Below are positions 23,787-32,241 of a DNA stretch of 64,000 nt, one piece after another. This DNA comes from Dermatobacter hominis (GTDB lineage: Bacteria; Actinomycetota; Acidimicrobiia; Acidimicrobiales; Microtrichaceae): the NCBI RefSeq assembly GCF_020715685.1, contig NZ_CP085840.1:806001-870000 (forward strand), written 5' to 3'. Below the pieces are notes generated by a model that worked only from the letters and a program-made list of their open reading frames with translations, searched no databases and was not told the DNA's origin. Numbering within the stretch: position 1 is the first letter of the stretch; each line of letters begins with the position of its first letter. A program made the translations under genes and the position numbers.

Positions 23787-25219
23787 TGCCAGATGGATCG
23801 CTGAGCCAGGCCTCACCGCGGTTCGACGGCGACGTCGACCCGGAACGTGTCCCCGAGCGCTACCGGCTCGGGCCGGCGTTCGTGCCCAAGGGACGGTACC
23901 TCGACGAGGACTTCCTGCAGCTCGAGCTCGAGCTCGTGTTCCCCCGGACGTGGCTCATGGCCTGCCGCCTGGAGGAGCTCCCGGGCACCGGCAGCTACGT
24001 CGAGTACCGGATCGGCGACCGCTCGATCCTGATCGTCCGCGAAGGGCCCGACTCCATCCGGGCGTACCACAACGCCTGCCGCCACCGCGGCACCCGCCTG
24101 GCGACCGGCCGCGGCCGCGTCGGCTCGATCATCTGCCCGTTCCACGGGTGGCGGTGGAACCTGGACGGCACGATCCGGCTCCAGCTCGACCCCGAGGAGT
24201 TCGTCCCCCGCTCCGACGAGGACCTCGGCCTCCAGCCCGTGCTCTGCGACACCTGGGGCGGGTTCGTGTTCATCAACATGGACCGCGACGCCATGCCGCT
24301 GCACGAGTACCTGGACCCCATCCCGACGGTGCTGGCGCCGTTCGGGCTCGAGAACATGCGCGTCCGCTGGTTCAAGTCGACGATCGTCCCGTGCAACTGG
24401 AAGACGGTGCTCGACGGGTTCCTCGAGGGCTACCACATCCCCGGTACGCACCCGCAGCTCAACCGCCCCGATCGCGGCAACGACAAGTTGGCGACCATGA
24501 AGGAGATGGACACGCTCCGCAGCTGGTCGCCGACGACCGTGACCGAGCGCCACGCGATGTACCAGAGCCTCGGGGTCAAGCGCCGACAGAACAAGCGCCA
24601 GGACAAGGACCCGTCCCGTCGCCCCGGCGCCGGGCTCGGCGAGGACCCGCGCGAGGGCATCGCCAACGCCGTCGAGTACATCTACGAGGAGCTCCGCGCG
24701 CTCGAGACCGAGCGCAGCGTCCGCGCCGCACAGCTCCTGCGGGAGTCCGAGGTGCCCGAGGGCGTGTCGGCCGGCGAGTACCACCTGCAGCTCTACCGGG
24801 AGCTGGCGCTCGCGGACGGCCTCGACTGGGCCACGATCACGCCGCAGCAGTGGGCCGCGGCCGGGACGGCATGGCACGTGTTCCCCAACACGATCATCCT
24901 CGGCAACCAGGGCTCGTCGCTCGTGTACCGGGCCCGCCCCGACGGGCTGGACCCCGACCGGGCGCTGTTCGAGATCATGTGCCTCGAGCAGATCCCCGTC
25001 TCGGACTACGACCGCAGGTGGGAGGTCACGCCGGTGCACTACGAGGACCACCGCATCGGCGACTTCGGCCAGATCCTCACGCAGGACCTGGAGAACGTGG
25101 AGAACATCACCGTCGGCATGCACTCGCCGAGCTTCGACGGGCACCGGCTCAGCACCGAGCAGGAGATGACGATCTACAACCACCACCGCGTGGCCGACCG
25201 CTACCTGTGGGGAACGTGA
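23786..25219 (+). CDS. Rieske non-heme iron oxygenase, alpha subunit
   Basis: Ring-hydroxylating oxygenase of 477 residues. Rieske cluster ligands are C98-x-H100 and C117-x2-H120 (CRH and CPFH). The mononuclear iron site includes His217 and His222 in EGYHIPGTH, and a C-terminal QDLENVENI segment probably gives the Asp ligand. An insertion with KRRQNKRQDKD and a long helix (about 265-350) separates the two. Longer than KshA-type enzymes (about 390), it resembles aromatic-type alpha subunits. No beta, ferredoxin or reductase gene is adjacent, except perhaps the NTF2-like gene. It could form the dihydrodiol or hydroxylate a polycyclic intermediate. The stop overlaps the next start (GTGA). Confidence 0.93.
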   Translation: MPDGSLSQASPRFDGDVDPERVPERYRLGPAFVPKGRYLDEDFLQLELELVFPRTWLMACRLEELPGTGSYVEYRIGDRSILIVREGPDSIRAYHNACRHRGTRLATGRGRVGSIICPFHGWRWNLDGTIRLQLDPEEFVPRSDEDLGLQPVLCDTWGGFVFINMDRDAMPLHEYLDPIPTVLAPFGLENMRVRWFKSTIVPCNWKTVLDGFLEGYHIPGTHPQLNRPDRGNDKLATMKEMDTLRSWSPTTVTERHAMYQSLGVKRRQNKRQDKDPSRRPGAGLGEDPREGIANAVEYIYEELRALETERSVRAAQLLRESEVPEGVSAGEYHLQLYRELALADGLDWATITPQQWAAAGTAWHVFPNTIILGNQGSSLVYRARPDGLDPDRALFEIMCLEQIPVSDYDRRWEVTPVHYEDHRIGDFGQILTQDLENVENITVGMHSPSFDGHRLSTEQEMTIYNHHRVADRYLWGT

Positions 25220-25773
25220 GCGCCTCGGAGCTGCGGTCGCTGAGCGACCTGCTGCGCGAGGTCATCCAGCTCGCGTACGTCACCGACGACATCGCCGCCG
25301 GCGTCGAGTGGCTGCAGGACACCCTCGGCACGAGCCCCTGCCACGTCATGTACGCGTCGTCGCTCGGCGGGACGGTCGTGGTCGACGGCGAGGTGGCGGA
25401 CGAGTGGGTGATCGACGTGGCGCTCGTGAACGCCGGGCCGACGAACATCGAGCTGATCCGCCCGGTCAGCGGGGCGGTCGCCATGTACCGCGACGGCATC
25501 CGACCGGGCGCGCCGGCGACGTTCCACCACCTGGGCGTCCGGGTCGACGACCTGGACGCGGCCACGGCGCTCATCGAGGCGCACGGCCGGTCCTGGGAGC
25601 AGCACGGGACGATGCAGGGCGCGATCCGGTTCGGCTACCTGGACATGACCGCCGAGCTGGGCCACCGCATCGAGGTCATGGAGCTCCTCCCGGGCATGCG
25701 CCAGATGCTCGACCTCCTCGAGGAGGAGTCGGACCGGCCCGCTCGGGCCCGGCCGCCGTCCGCCCCGTCCTGA
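25216..25773 (+). CDS. VOC superfamily (glyoxalase/methylmalonyl-CoA epimerase-like) protein
   Basis: A 185-residue protein of the vicinal-oxygen-chelate fold. Two beta-alpha-beta-beta-beta modules begin at IQLAYVTDDIAAGVEWLQDTLG (about 15-36) and FHHLGVRVDDLDAATALIEAHG (about 100-121). Possible metal ligands are His in FHHLG and Glu in HRIEVMELLPG. It is coupled to the Rieske gene by a GTGA overlap, so it very likely acts in the same pathway, as an isomerase, epimerase or accessory protein. No specific activity can be assigned. Confidence 0.85.
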   Translation: MSASELRSLSDLLREVIQLAYVTDDIAAGVEWLQDTLGTSPCHVMYASSLGGTVVVDGEVADEWVIDVALVNAGPTNIELIRPVSGAVAMYRDGIRPGAPATFHHLGVRVDDLDAATALIEAHGRSWEQHGTMQGAIRFGYLDMTAELGHRIEVMELLPGMRQMLDLLEEESDRPARARPPSAPS

Positions 25774-25838
25774 GAACCCGGTTTCCGTCCTGTAGTAAGG
25801 TAGCGTTCACTCACCAACGCCAGGGACGGGGGGTTCGC

Positions 25839-26672
25839 ATGGCGACGAGCGACCACACCAAGCAGGGGGATCGCCGGTCCGGCGCCGAGGCGGGTCCGGA
25901 CGGGCTCGACGGCCTGGACGGCGAATCGGGCAGGAGCCTGGTCGGGCGGATCGCCTCGATCATGGACTCGTTCGACCAGCAGGACCCGGTCCTGTCGCTC
26001 GTCGAGCTCAGCCGCCGGTCGGGCCTGCCGAAGTCCACCGCCCACCGCCTGGCCGAGCAGCTCCGTGCGCTCGGGTGGCTCGAGCGCGACGGCCGCGGGT
26101 ACCGCGTCGGCATGCGCCTGTTCGAGCTCGGCGGTCTGGCATCCGAGCAGAGCCAGCTGCGGGACCCGGCCGTCCCCCACCTGCACGCGCTCGCCGGCCG
26201 GACCGGGCTGGCGGTGCAGCTCGGCGTCCTCGACGGACCCGACGTCGTCTACCTCGACCGGGTCGTCGTCGGGAACTACCGGCTCCCCACCCGCCAGGGC
26301 GGGCGCATGCCGGCCTACTGCACCGGGCTCGGAAAGGCGATGCTCGCGTTCGACGACGCTGCGGCGCAGCAGGTGCTCGGCGCCGAGCTGCCGGTGCGCA
26401 CGTCGAGCACCCTGTCCGACGTCGACCGCCTGCGCGACGACCTGCAGCGGGTCCGCTCCACCGGCGTGGCGTTCGACCGCCAGGAGGCGTACGACGGCCT
26501 CGGCTGCGTGGCCGCGCCCATCCGCAACTCCGGTCGGGCGATCGGCGCGGTGTCGGTCACCGGCCCGATCGGCCGCATCGACTGGGACGTGCTCACGACG
26601 ATGGTGCAGAACACCGCGTCGAGCATCTGGAACTCCCGGTTCGCCCCCCGCGGCGCGCACGCCGCGAACTGA
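25839..26672 (+). CDS. IclR family transcriptional regulator
   Basis: Regulator of 277 residues. A charged N-terminal tail (first 30 residues), a winged HTH (about 30-95: LSLVELSRRSGLPKSTAHRLAEQLRALGWLERDG) and the IclR effector domain (about 105-265) with TGLAVQLGVLDGPDVVYLDRVV, YCTGLGKAMLAF and GAVSVTGPIGRID. Such proteins commonly control aromatic catabolic operons. GGGGGG precedes ATG 25839 by about five bases. Its last codons (GAHAAN and stop) lie in the first unit of a 65-bp tandem repeat. Placed in the middle of the ring-cleavage genes, it is the best candidate for their regulator. Confidence 0.93.
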   Translation: MATSDHTKQGDRRSGAEAGPDGLDGLDGESGRSLVGRIASIMDSFDQQDPVLSLVELSRRSGLPKSTAHRLAEQLRALGWLERDGRGYRVGMRLFELGGLASEQSQLRDPAVPHLHALAGRTGLAVQLGVLDGPDVVYLDRVVVGNYRLPTRQGGRMPAYCTGLGKAMLAFDDAAAQQVLGAELPVRTSSTLSDVDRLRDDLQRVRSTGVAFDRQEAYDGLGCVAAPIRNSGRAIGAVSVTGPIGRIDWDVLTTMVQNTASSIWNSRFAPRGAHAAN

Positions 26673-26804
26673 CGCGACCATCCGAGCGGCCGACGCGGCG
26701 CGCTCGCCAGCGGCACGGCGCGCACGCCGCGAACTGACGCGACCATCCGAGCGGCCGACGCGGCGCGCTCGCCAGCGGCACGGCGCGCACGCCGCGAACT
26801 GACG
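26651..26804. repeat. 65-bp direct tandem repeat at the 3' end of the IclR gene
   Basis: Copies begin at 26651, 26716 and 26781. The first two are complete 65-base units of apparently identical sequence, the third stops after about 24 bases, and a degenerate piece (GCACGCCGCGACCTG) follows. Each unit has CGCACGCCGCGAACTGAC, which includes the IclR stop codon in copy 1. The unit length is not a multiple of three. It fills the gap to the convergent hydratase gene at 26828. Confidence 0.95.
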
Positions 26805-26827
26805 GAGCCTGCACGCCGCGACCTGCG

Positions 26828-27625
26828 TCAGTCGGCGAACGCGGCGCGCACGGTCCCGAGTCCGCTGAAGCGGGCCTCGTAGGTCCGGCCCGGCTCGGCG
26901 ACCGCCAGCGGTCCGAGCGATCCCGACAGGATCACCTCGCCGGCCTGCAGCGGCGCACCGCGCTCGGCCACCGCGTTGGCGAGCCACACGACCGCGTTGA
27001 CCGGGTGGCCGAGGCACGCCGCACCGGTGCCCGAGCTCACGACGTCGCCCTCGCACGTGAGCGCCATCTCGATCGAGCGGACGTCGTCGACGTCGGTGAG
27101 CCGCCGCGGCGAGCCCCCGATCACGAACAGGCCCGACGAGGCGTTGTCGGCCACGGTGTCGACGATCGAGATGTCCCAGTCGCGGATCCGGCTGTCGACG
27201 ACCTCGATCGCGGCGACCACGAACTCGGTCGCCCGGAGCACGTCGGTGGTCACGACGGGGCGGTCGGGCAGGTCGGTGCCGAGGACGAAGGCGACCTCGG
27301 CCTCGACCCTGGGCTGCAGGAGCCGCTCCGACGGGATCGGCTCGGAGTCGCCGAAGGCCATGTCGGCGAGCAGCACGCCGAAGTCGGGCGTGTCGACGCC
27401 CATCTGCTGCTGCACCGCCGCCGAGGTGAGACCGATCTTCCGCCCGACTCGGCGCACGCCGGCGCGGCTCAGCTCGAGCGAGCGCTGCGCCACGGCGTAG
27501 GCGTCGTCGATCGTCCCGTCGGGGAGCAGGTCGCGGATCGGCTCGCAGGGCGTCCGCGTCGCCGCGGCCTCGACGAGGCGCTGGGCCGCCGCCTCGTGCG
27601 CCTCCCCCACCGCGGTCCGGCTCAT
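26828..27625 (-). CDS. hsaE: 2-keto-4-pentenoate (2-hydroxypenta-2,4-dienoate) hydratase
   Basis: Hydratase/decarboxylase-fold enzyme of 265 residues. The signature GRKIGLTSAAVQQQMGV (about 60-76) is that of MhpD/HsaE, followed by the metal-site EAEVAFVLG and DNASSGLFVIG. The C-terminal NAVAERGAPLQAGEVILSGSLG is also family-typical. It hydrates the hydroxydienoate released by the C-C hydrolase to a 4-hydroxy-2-oxoacid for the aldolase. Coupled to the extradiol dioxygenase (ATGA overlap at 27622-27625), with the two transcribed together leftward. The Hsa name is given by context, not by proof of the steroid substrate. Confidence 0.95.
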   Translation of the reverse strand: MSRTAVGEAHEAAAQRLVEAAATRTPCEPIRDLLPDGTIDDAYAVAQRSLELSRAGVRRVGRKIGLTSAAVQQQMGVDTPDFGVLLADMAFGDSEPIPSERLLQPRVEAEVAFVLGTDLPDRPVVTTDVLRATEFVVAAIEVVDSRIRDWDISIVDTVADNASSGLFVIGGSPRRLTDVDDVRSIEMALTCEGDVVSSGTGAACLGHPVNAVVWLANAVAERGAPLQAGEVILSGSLGPLAVAEPGRTYEARFSGLGTVRAAFAD

Positions 27626-28479
27626 CGTTCGGGCGGCGGGCTGAACCGGTGGCCCCAGAAGGCGCCGGCGGTGATCTCGTACGTGGGCACCGGCTCCTCG
27701 ACGCGCAGGCCGTCCCAGCCGAACTCGATCGCGTGGTCCTCGGGTGAGTACACGTAGAACGACACCATCCGGTCGTTCGTGTGCTTGCCCAGCGTGTGCA
27801 TCATCGGGACGCCCATGCGGTGGGCGCGGTCGAGGGCGAGCCCCACGTCGTCGAGCGTCGCCACCTCGACCATCAGGTGCAGCAGCCGGCCGGGGCCCTC
27901 CTGGGTGGTGATCCCGAGCGTGTGGTGGCGGGGGTTGCAGCCGAGGAACACGACCCGCCCCCGGGCCATCGTGTTGCGCTCGATGAACCCGAGCACGCGC
28001 GTGTAGAAGTCGTACGCCGCCTCGCCGTCCTCGGCGCTGACGATGACGTGGCCCATCCCCATGTCGCCGGTGACGAAGGCCGACACGGTCGGGGTCTGCA
28101 CCGGCGAGTGCTGGAGCAGCGGGCCGTAGAACAGCTCGATCGGGTTGCCGCCCGGGTCGGCGAAGCGGACCAGCCCGCTGACGCGCCGCTCCTTGCACTC
28201 CTCGCGGGTGCCGGGGGTGACCTCGATGCCCTCGGCCGCGACGGCGTCGGCCAGCTCGGCCAGCTCCCGGCGGTCCATCACCTCGAACCCGATGGCCGTG
28301 GCTGCGGCCTCGCCCGGCGAGACGACGAGCCGCGCCGGGAAGTCGTCGATCCGGAAGTACGCCGATTCGGGGTCGCCGCCCTCGGCCGGCATCATGCCGA
28401 GGAAGTCGCCGGCGAATGTCCGCCACGCGTCGACGTCGGGGGCGGCCAGCCGCAGGTAGCCGAGTGATCGAACGCCCAT
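27622..28479 (-). CDS. hsaC: Extradiol ring-cleavage dioxygenase (HsaC-like, VOC type I)
   Basis: Two-domain type I extradiol dioxygenase of 285 residues. Fe(II) ligands His144 (MGMGHVIVS), His201 (RLLHLMVE) and Glu252 (AIEFGW) are in the second domain. The start [19 protein letters not shown], the [11 protein letters not shown] segment and FLGCNPRHH read like HsaC, the 3,4-DHSA dioxygenase of steroid degradation. It cleaves a catechol next to its hydroxyls. ATG 28479 lies 8 bases after TACGTT on the same strand, so a leaderless transcript is possible. It is divergent from the aldehyde dehydrogenase/aldolase pair; together with HsaD-, HsaE-, HsaF- and HsaG-like genes a full meta-cleavage route is encoded. 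Confidence 0.95.
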   Translation of the reverse strand: MGVRSLGYLRLAAPDVDAWRTFAGDFLGMMPAEGGDPESAYFRIDDFPARLVVSPGEAAATAIGFEVMDRRELAELADAVAAEGIEVTPGTREECKERRVSGLVRFADPGGNPIELFYGPLLQHSPVQTPTVSAFVTGDMGMGHVIVSAEDGEAAYDFYTRVLGFIERNTMARGRVVFLGCNPRHHTLGITTQEGPGRLLHLMVEVATLDDVGLALDRAHRMGVPMMHTLGKHTNDRMVSFYVYSPEDHAIEFGWDGLRVEEPVPTYEITAGAFWGHRFSPPPER

Positions 28480-28582
28480 CCGTGCGGAACGTAGCATCGG
28501 CCCCCTCCGGCGCTCCGGGAGCCGTCTCGCCGAACGGAACAGGGCCCTCTCCGGCGCCGTCGCCATCGGCCACGATGATCCC

Positions 28583-29482
28583 ATGACCTCCTCCGCCGTG
28601 ATCGTGGGCTCGGGCAACATCGGCACCGACCTCATGTTCAAGCTGCTCCGCTCCGAGCAGATCGACCTGCGGGCGGTGATCGGGATCGACCCCCGGAGCG
28701 AGGGCCTCGCGCTCGCCCGCGAGCACGGCGTCGAACCGGTCGCCGACGGCGTGGACTGGATCTTCGAGCAGTCCGAGCTGCCCGACATCGTCTTCGAGGC
28801 CACCTCGGCCTACGCCCACGTCGCCAACGCCCCGCGGTACCAGGAGGCGGGCATCAGGGCGGTCGACCTCACGCCGGCGGCGATCGGGCCGTACGTCATC
28901 CCGGTCGTGAACCTGGACGAGCACGTCGACCGGCCCAACGTGAACATGGTGACCTGCGGCGGCCAGGCGACGATCCCCATGGTGTCGGCGGTGTCGCGGG
29001 TGGTCGACGTCCCCTACGCCGAGATCGTGGCCACGGTCGCGTCGGTGTCGGCGGGCCCCGGCACCCGCGCCAACATCGACGAGTTCACCCGCACGACCTC
29101 GTCCGCGGTCGAGGTGCTGGGCGGGGCCGAGCGGGGCAAGGCGATCATCATCCTCAACCCCGCCGAGCCGCCGCTGATCATGCGCGACACGATCTTCTGC
29201 CAGATCCCCGACGACGCCGACCAGGCGGCCATCGAGGCGTCGATCGACCAGGTGATCGCCGAGGTGCAGGAGTACGTGCCCGGCTACCGGCTCCGACAGC
29301 GCCCGCAGTTCGACGAGTCGTCGCCCGGGCGGCCGGCCCGCGTCGCCATCTTCATCGAGGTCGAGGGGGCCGGTGACTACCTCCCGCCGTACTCGGGCAA
29401 CCTCGACATCATGACCGCCGCCGCCACCAAGGTCGGCGAGGAGATCGCCCGCCACCTCTCCCGCACGGAGGTCCGCACCTGA
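28583..29482 (+). CDS. hsaG: Acylating acetaldehyde/propanal dehydrogenase
   Basis: Aldehyde:CoA dehydrogenase of 299 residues: NAD motif [10 protein letters not shown] (about 6-15), catalytic Cys in [10 protein letters not shown] (about 127-136), and NIDEFTRTT. The normal MhpF/HsaG length is about 300. It takes the aldehyde from the partner aldolase by channelling and gives acetyl-CoA or propionyl-CoA with NAD. The gene ends TGATG with the aldolase start (one-base overlap), the usual arrangement of this bifunctional complex. ATG 28583 opens directly on the NAD fold. The promoter region is shared with the divergent extradiol dioxygenase. Confidence 0.96.
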   Translation: MTSSAVIVGSGNIGTDLMFKLLRSEQIDLRAVIGIDPRSEGLALAREHGVEPVADGVDWIFEQSELPDIVFEATSAYAHVANAPRYQEAGIRAVDLTPAAIGPYVIPVVNLDEHVDRPNVNMVTCGGQATIPMVSAVSRVVDVPYAEIVATVASVSAGPGTRANIDEFTRTTSSAVEVLGGAERGKAIIILNPAEPPLIMRDTIFCQIPDDADQAAIEASIDQVIAEVQEYVPGYRLRQRPQFDESSPGRPARVAIFIEVEGAGDYLPPYSGNLDIMTAAATKVGEEIARHLSRTEVRT

Positions 29483-30507
29483 TGCCCTACTCCGACGAGC
29501 TCGACATCCGCATGACCGACTCGGCGCTGCGCGACGGATCGCACGCCAAGTCGCACCAGTTCACCGAGCAGATGGTCCGCGACGTCGTGACCGGCCTGGA
29601 CCGCGCCGGCATGCCGGTGATCGAGGTCACCCACGGCGACGGCCTCGGCGGCTCCTCCTTCAACTACGGCTTCAGCCACACCGACGAGCGCGTGCTCATC
29701 GCCGCCGCGGTCGAGAGCGCGGAGCGGGCGAAGATCGCCGCGCTGATGCTGCCCGGGCTGGGCACGAAGGACGACATCACCGCGGCGGCCGACCTCGGCG
29801 TGTCGGTCATCCGCATCGCCACCCACTGCACCGAGGCCGACATCGCGGACCAGCACTTCGGCCTCGCCCGCGACACCGGGCTCGAGACCGTCGGCTTCCT
29901 GATGATGGCCCACTCGCAGCCGCCCGAGGTGCTGGCCGCGCAGGGCCGGATCATGGTCGACGCCGGCTGCCAGTGCGTCTACGTCGTCGACTCGGCCGGG
30001 GCGATGATCCTCGACGATGTGACCGAGCGGGTGGCCGCGCTCGTGGCCGAGGTCGGCGACGACGCCCAGGTCGGCTTCCACGGCCACGAGAACCTCGGGC
30101 TCGGCGTGGCCAACTCGATCTGCGCCATCCGGGCGGGCGCGACCCAGGTCGACGGCTCGACCCGCCGCTTCGGCGCCGGTGCCGGCAACACGCCGTGCGA
30201 GGCGCTCGCCGCGGTGTGCGAGAAGCTCGGCATCCGCACCGGCATCGACGTCCTGGCCATGTTCGACGTCGCCGAGGACGTCGTCCGCCCGGTCATGGAC
30301 GGCGAGGCCGCGCTCGACCGCCTGGCGCTGATCATGGGCTACGCCGGCGTGTACTCGTCGTTCCTGCGCCACGCCTACCGGGCGGCCGAGCGCTACGGGG
30401 TGTCCGGCGCCGACATCCTGCTCGAGTGCGGCGAGCGCCGGCTCGTCGGCGGCCAGGAGGACCAGATCATCGAGATCGCGGTCGGCCTCGCCGCCACCCC
30501 CCACTGA
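29482..30507 (+). CDS. hsaF: 4-hydroxy-2-oxovalerate aldolase
   Basis: DRE-TIM family aldolase of 341 residues. Substrate/metal motif [17 protein letters not shown] (about 10-26) has Asp/Arg catalytic residues, and the metal-binding HGHEN (about 195-199) and NTPCEALA segments are clear. It cleaves 4-hydroxy-2-oxoacids to pyruvate and an aldehyde; the complex with the preceding dehydrogenase channels the aldehyde. The ATG overlaps the preceding stop by one base. An inverted pair of repeats follows its 3' end. Confidence 0.96.
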   Translation: MPYSDELDIRMTDSALRDGSHAKSHQFTEQMVRDVVTGLDRAGMPVIEVTHGDGLGGSSFNYGFSHTDERVLIAAAVESAERAKIAALMLPGLGTKDDITAAADLGVSVIRIATHCTEADIADQHFGLARDTGLETVGFLMMAHSQPPEVLAAQGRIMVDAGCQCVYVVDSAGAMILDDVTERVAALVAEVGDDAQVGFHGHENLGLGVANSICAIRAGATQVDGSTRRFGAGAGNTPCEALAAVCEKLGIRTGIDVLAMFDVAEDVVRPVMDGEAALDRLALIMGYAGVYSSFLRHAYRAAERYGVSGADILLECGERRLVGGQEDQIIEIAVGLAATPH

Positions 30508-30536
30508 CCCACCCCCCGTTCCGGACGCCACCCCCG

Positions 30537-30648
30537 GTTTTGACGCCACCAGGTGCGCTCTGTGACGCACGATCGTCACGAGAACGCGGGCGCCGCGCGT
30601 TCCCATGTCGATCCTGCGTCACCAGCCCCACTTCGTGGCGTCAGAAAC
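30537..30648. repeat. Inverted pair of the second intergenic repeat family
   Basis: Two oppositely oriented copies of a repeat: copy one 30537-30585 (contains TGACGCCAC, a 9-base spacer, then 27 bases beginning TCTGTGACGCACGATC) and copy two 30648-30615 on the other strand (TGACGCCACGAAGTGGGG, then CTGGTGACGCA). The 27 bases at 30559-30585 are identical to 62315-62341. They flank 29 bases and could form a long cruciform between the convergent aldolase and KstD-like genes, doubling as a terminator. Confidence 0.85.
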
Positions 30649-30651
30649 CGG

Positions 30652-32241
30652 TCAGGTGGGCGGCCGGAGGGGGTCCTCGCCGGCCATGTCCAGCGCAGCG
30701 AGCCACGAGAACACCATCGCCGAGCCGATCGGACCGCCGGCCCCGGGGTACACGCGACCGGTGGCCGGGGCCATCGTGTTGCCCGACGCGTAGAGCCCGT
30801 GGATGACCGTGCCGTCGGGCCGCAGGGCGCGGGCGTGGTCGTCGGTGCGCACGCCGCCCTTGGTGCCGAGGTCGGTGACGACGACCTGCACCGCGTACCA
30901 CGGCGGGGCGTCGAGCACGCCCAGGCACCGGTTCGGCCCGTCGGTGTGCGGGGTGACCACGTTGGCGATGACGCGGTCCCAGGGCGACTCGCCCCGATGG
31001 AACCGCTCGTCGACGCCGGAGCGGGCGAAGCCGTTGTACTCCTCGACGGTCGCGACGAGCGCGTCGGCGGGCACGCCGATCAGGCCGGCGAGCTCCTCGA
31101 GGGTGTCGGCCCGCTGCAGCACGCCGGCCTCGAGCCACCGGTCGACGTCGAACCAGTCGGGCACCTGCGGGTCGACCGGCAGCATCCGGAACCCCTGCTG
31201 GTCGACCTGGCGCTGGTCGAAGACCCAGTGCGCCGGGATGTGGTCGACGTCGGTCGTGTTCTGCAGGCGCATGAGCTCGTGGCCGGCCCGGTCGTAGGGC
31301 AGCCGCTCGTTCATGAACCGCTCCCCCGCTGCGTTCACCCAGACCCCGCCCCACACCATCGTGTAGAAGACCGGCCCCCCGGACGGTGTGACGAGTCCCG
31401 GTGCGAACCACGCCTCGTCGAGCAGCGCGGTGTCGGCGCCCACCTCGATCGCGGCGAGGAGCGCGTCGCCGGTGTTCTCGGGGCAGCCGCTCGTCCACTC
31501 GTCGGTGAGCGGCGCCTGGAACCTCTGGCGCAGCTCGCGGTTGCGCTCGAACCCGCCGGCGGCGAGCAGCACGCCCCGGTCGGCCAGGTAGCGGACCGGC
31601 TCGCCGTCGCGCTCGGCGTCGACGCCGACCACGCGGTCCCCCTCCACCACCAGCGCCTTCAGCGCCGTCGAGGTGTGGACGGTCGCGTTGCCGGTGGCCA
31701 TCAGCGCCAGCAGCGAACGGGCGGTGAGCGCCTGGCCGCCGACCATGCGCTCGGTCGGCTCGGTCCCCCAGCGCTCGGTCCACAGCGGGCGGCGCACCAG
31801 CGGTTCGAGCTCGCCGAGCTCGGCGCGGTCGATGTCGCGCGGGAAGATCGTCCGGCCCTGCTTCAGGAACCCGGGCCGCCCCTCGAAGTAGTCGGGGATG
31901 CCCCGCCACGAGAACTCGCCAAAGTGCTCGTCGCGCTCCAGCTCCTCGATCATCGGCGGCCCGGCCCGGAGGAACGCCTCGCGCAGCTCGACCGGCGCGT
32001 CGTCGCCCACGATGGAGTCGAGGTAGGGCCGCGCCGCGTCGGGCGAGTCCTCGATGCCGGCCCGCAGGATCGCGGGGTTGCCGGGGAGCCAGATGCCGGC
32101 CCCCGAGTACGCGGTCGTCCCACCGACGTGGGCGGCCTTCTCGATCACGAGCGTCCGCAGGCCCCGACCGGCCGCGGCGAACGCGCCGATCAGCCCGCCG
32201 CCCGACCCGACGACCACGACGTCGTAGCGCTCCTCGGTCAC
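30652..32241 (-). CDS. KstD-like FAD-dependent dehydrogenase
   Basis: Flavoprotein of 529 residues in the fumarate reductase/3-ketosteroid delta1-dehydrogenase family. N-terminal FAD motif DVVVVGSGGGLIGAFAAAGRG plus IEKAAHVGGTTAYSGAGIWLPGN; C-terminal GLYASGNTMAPATGRVYPGAGGPIGSAM. Tyr and Gly of VYPGAG correspond to the YxGxG pair needed in KstD. GTG start at 32241 overlaps the cupin stop (GTGA). Inferred role: FAD desaturation of a ring ketone. A different alkene-forming flavoprotein activity remains possible, and the two conserved regions alone do not prove steroid use. Confidence 0.9.
   Translation of the reverse strand: MTEERYDVVVVGSGGGLIGAFAAAGRGLRTLVIEKAAHVGGTTAYSGAGIWLPGNPAILRAGIEDSPDAARPYLDSIVGDDAPVELREAFLRAGPPMIEELERDEHFGEFSWRGIPDYFEGRPGFLKQGRTIFPRDIDRAELGELEPLVRRPLWTERWGTEPTERMVGGQALTARSLLALMATGNATVHTSTALKALVVEGDRVVGVDAERDGEPVRYLADRGVLLAAGGFERNRELRQRFQAPLTDEWTSGCPENTGDALLAAIEVGADTALLDEAWFAPGLVTPSGGPVFYTMVWGGVWVNAAGERFMNERLPYDRAGHELMRLQNTTDVDHIPAHWVFDQRQVDQQGFRMLPVDPQVPDWFDVDRWLEAGVLQRADTLEELAGLIGVPADALVATVEEYNGFARSGVDERFHRGESPWDRVIANVVTPHTDGPNRCLGVLDAPPWYAVQVVVTDLGTKGGVRTDDHARALRPDGTVIHGLYASGNTMAPATGRVYPGAGGPIGSAMVFSWLAALDMAGEDPLRPPT

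Noticed and set aside
26651-26804. Tandem repeats resembling a CRISPR array
   Set aside because: Units are contiguous 65-bp direct copies without spacers, and no cas gene is in the window.
30559-30585. CRP-like site TGTGA...TCACG in the repeat
   Set aside because: The half-sites are 10 bases apart instead of 6 and the sequence is part of a repeat found between convergent genes, not at promoters.
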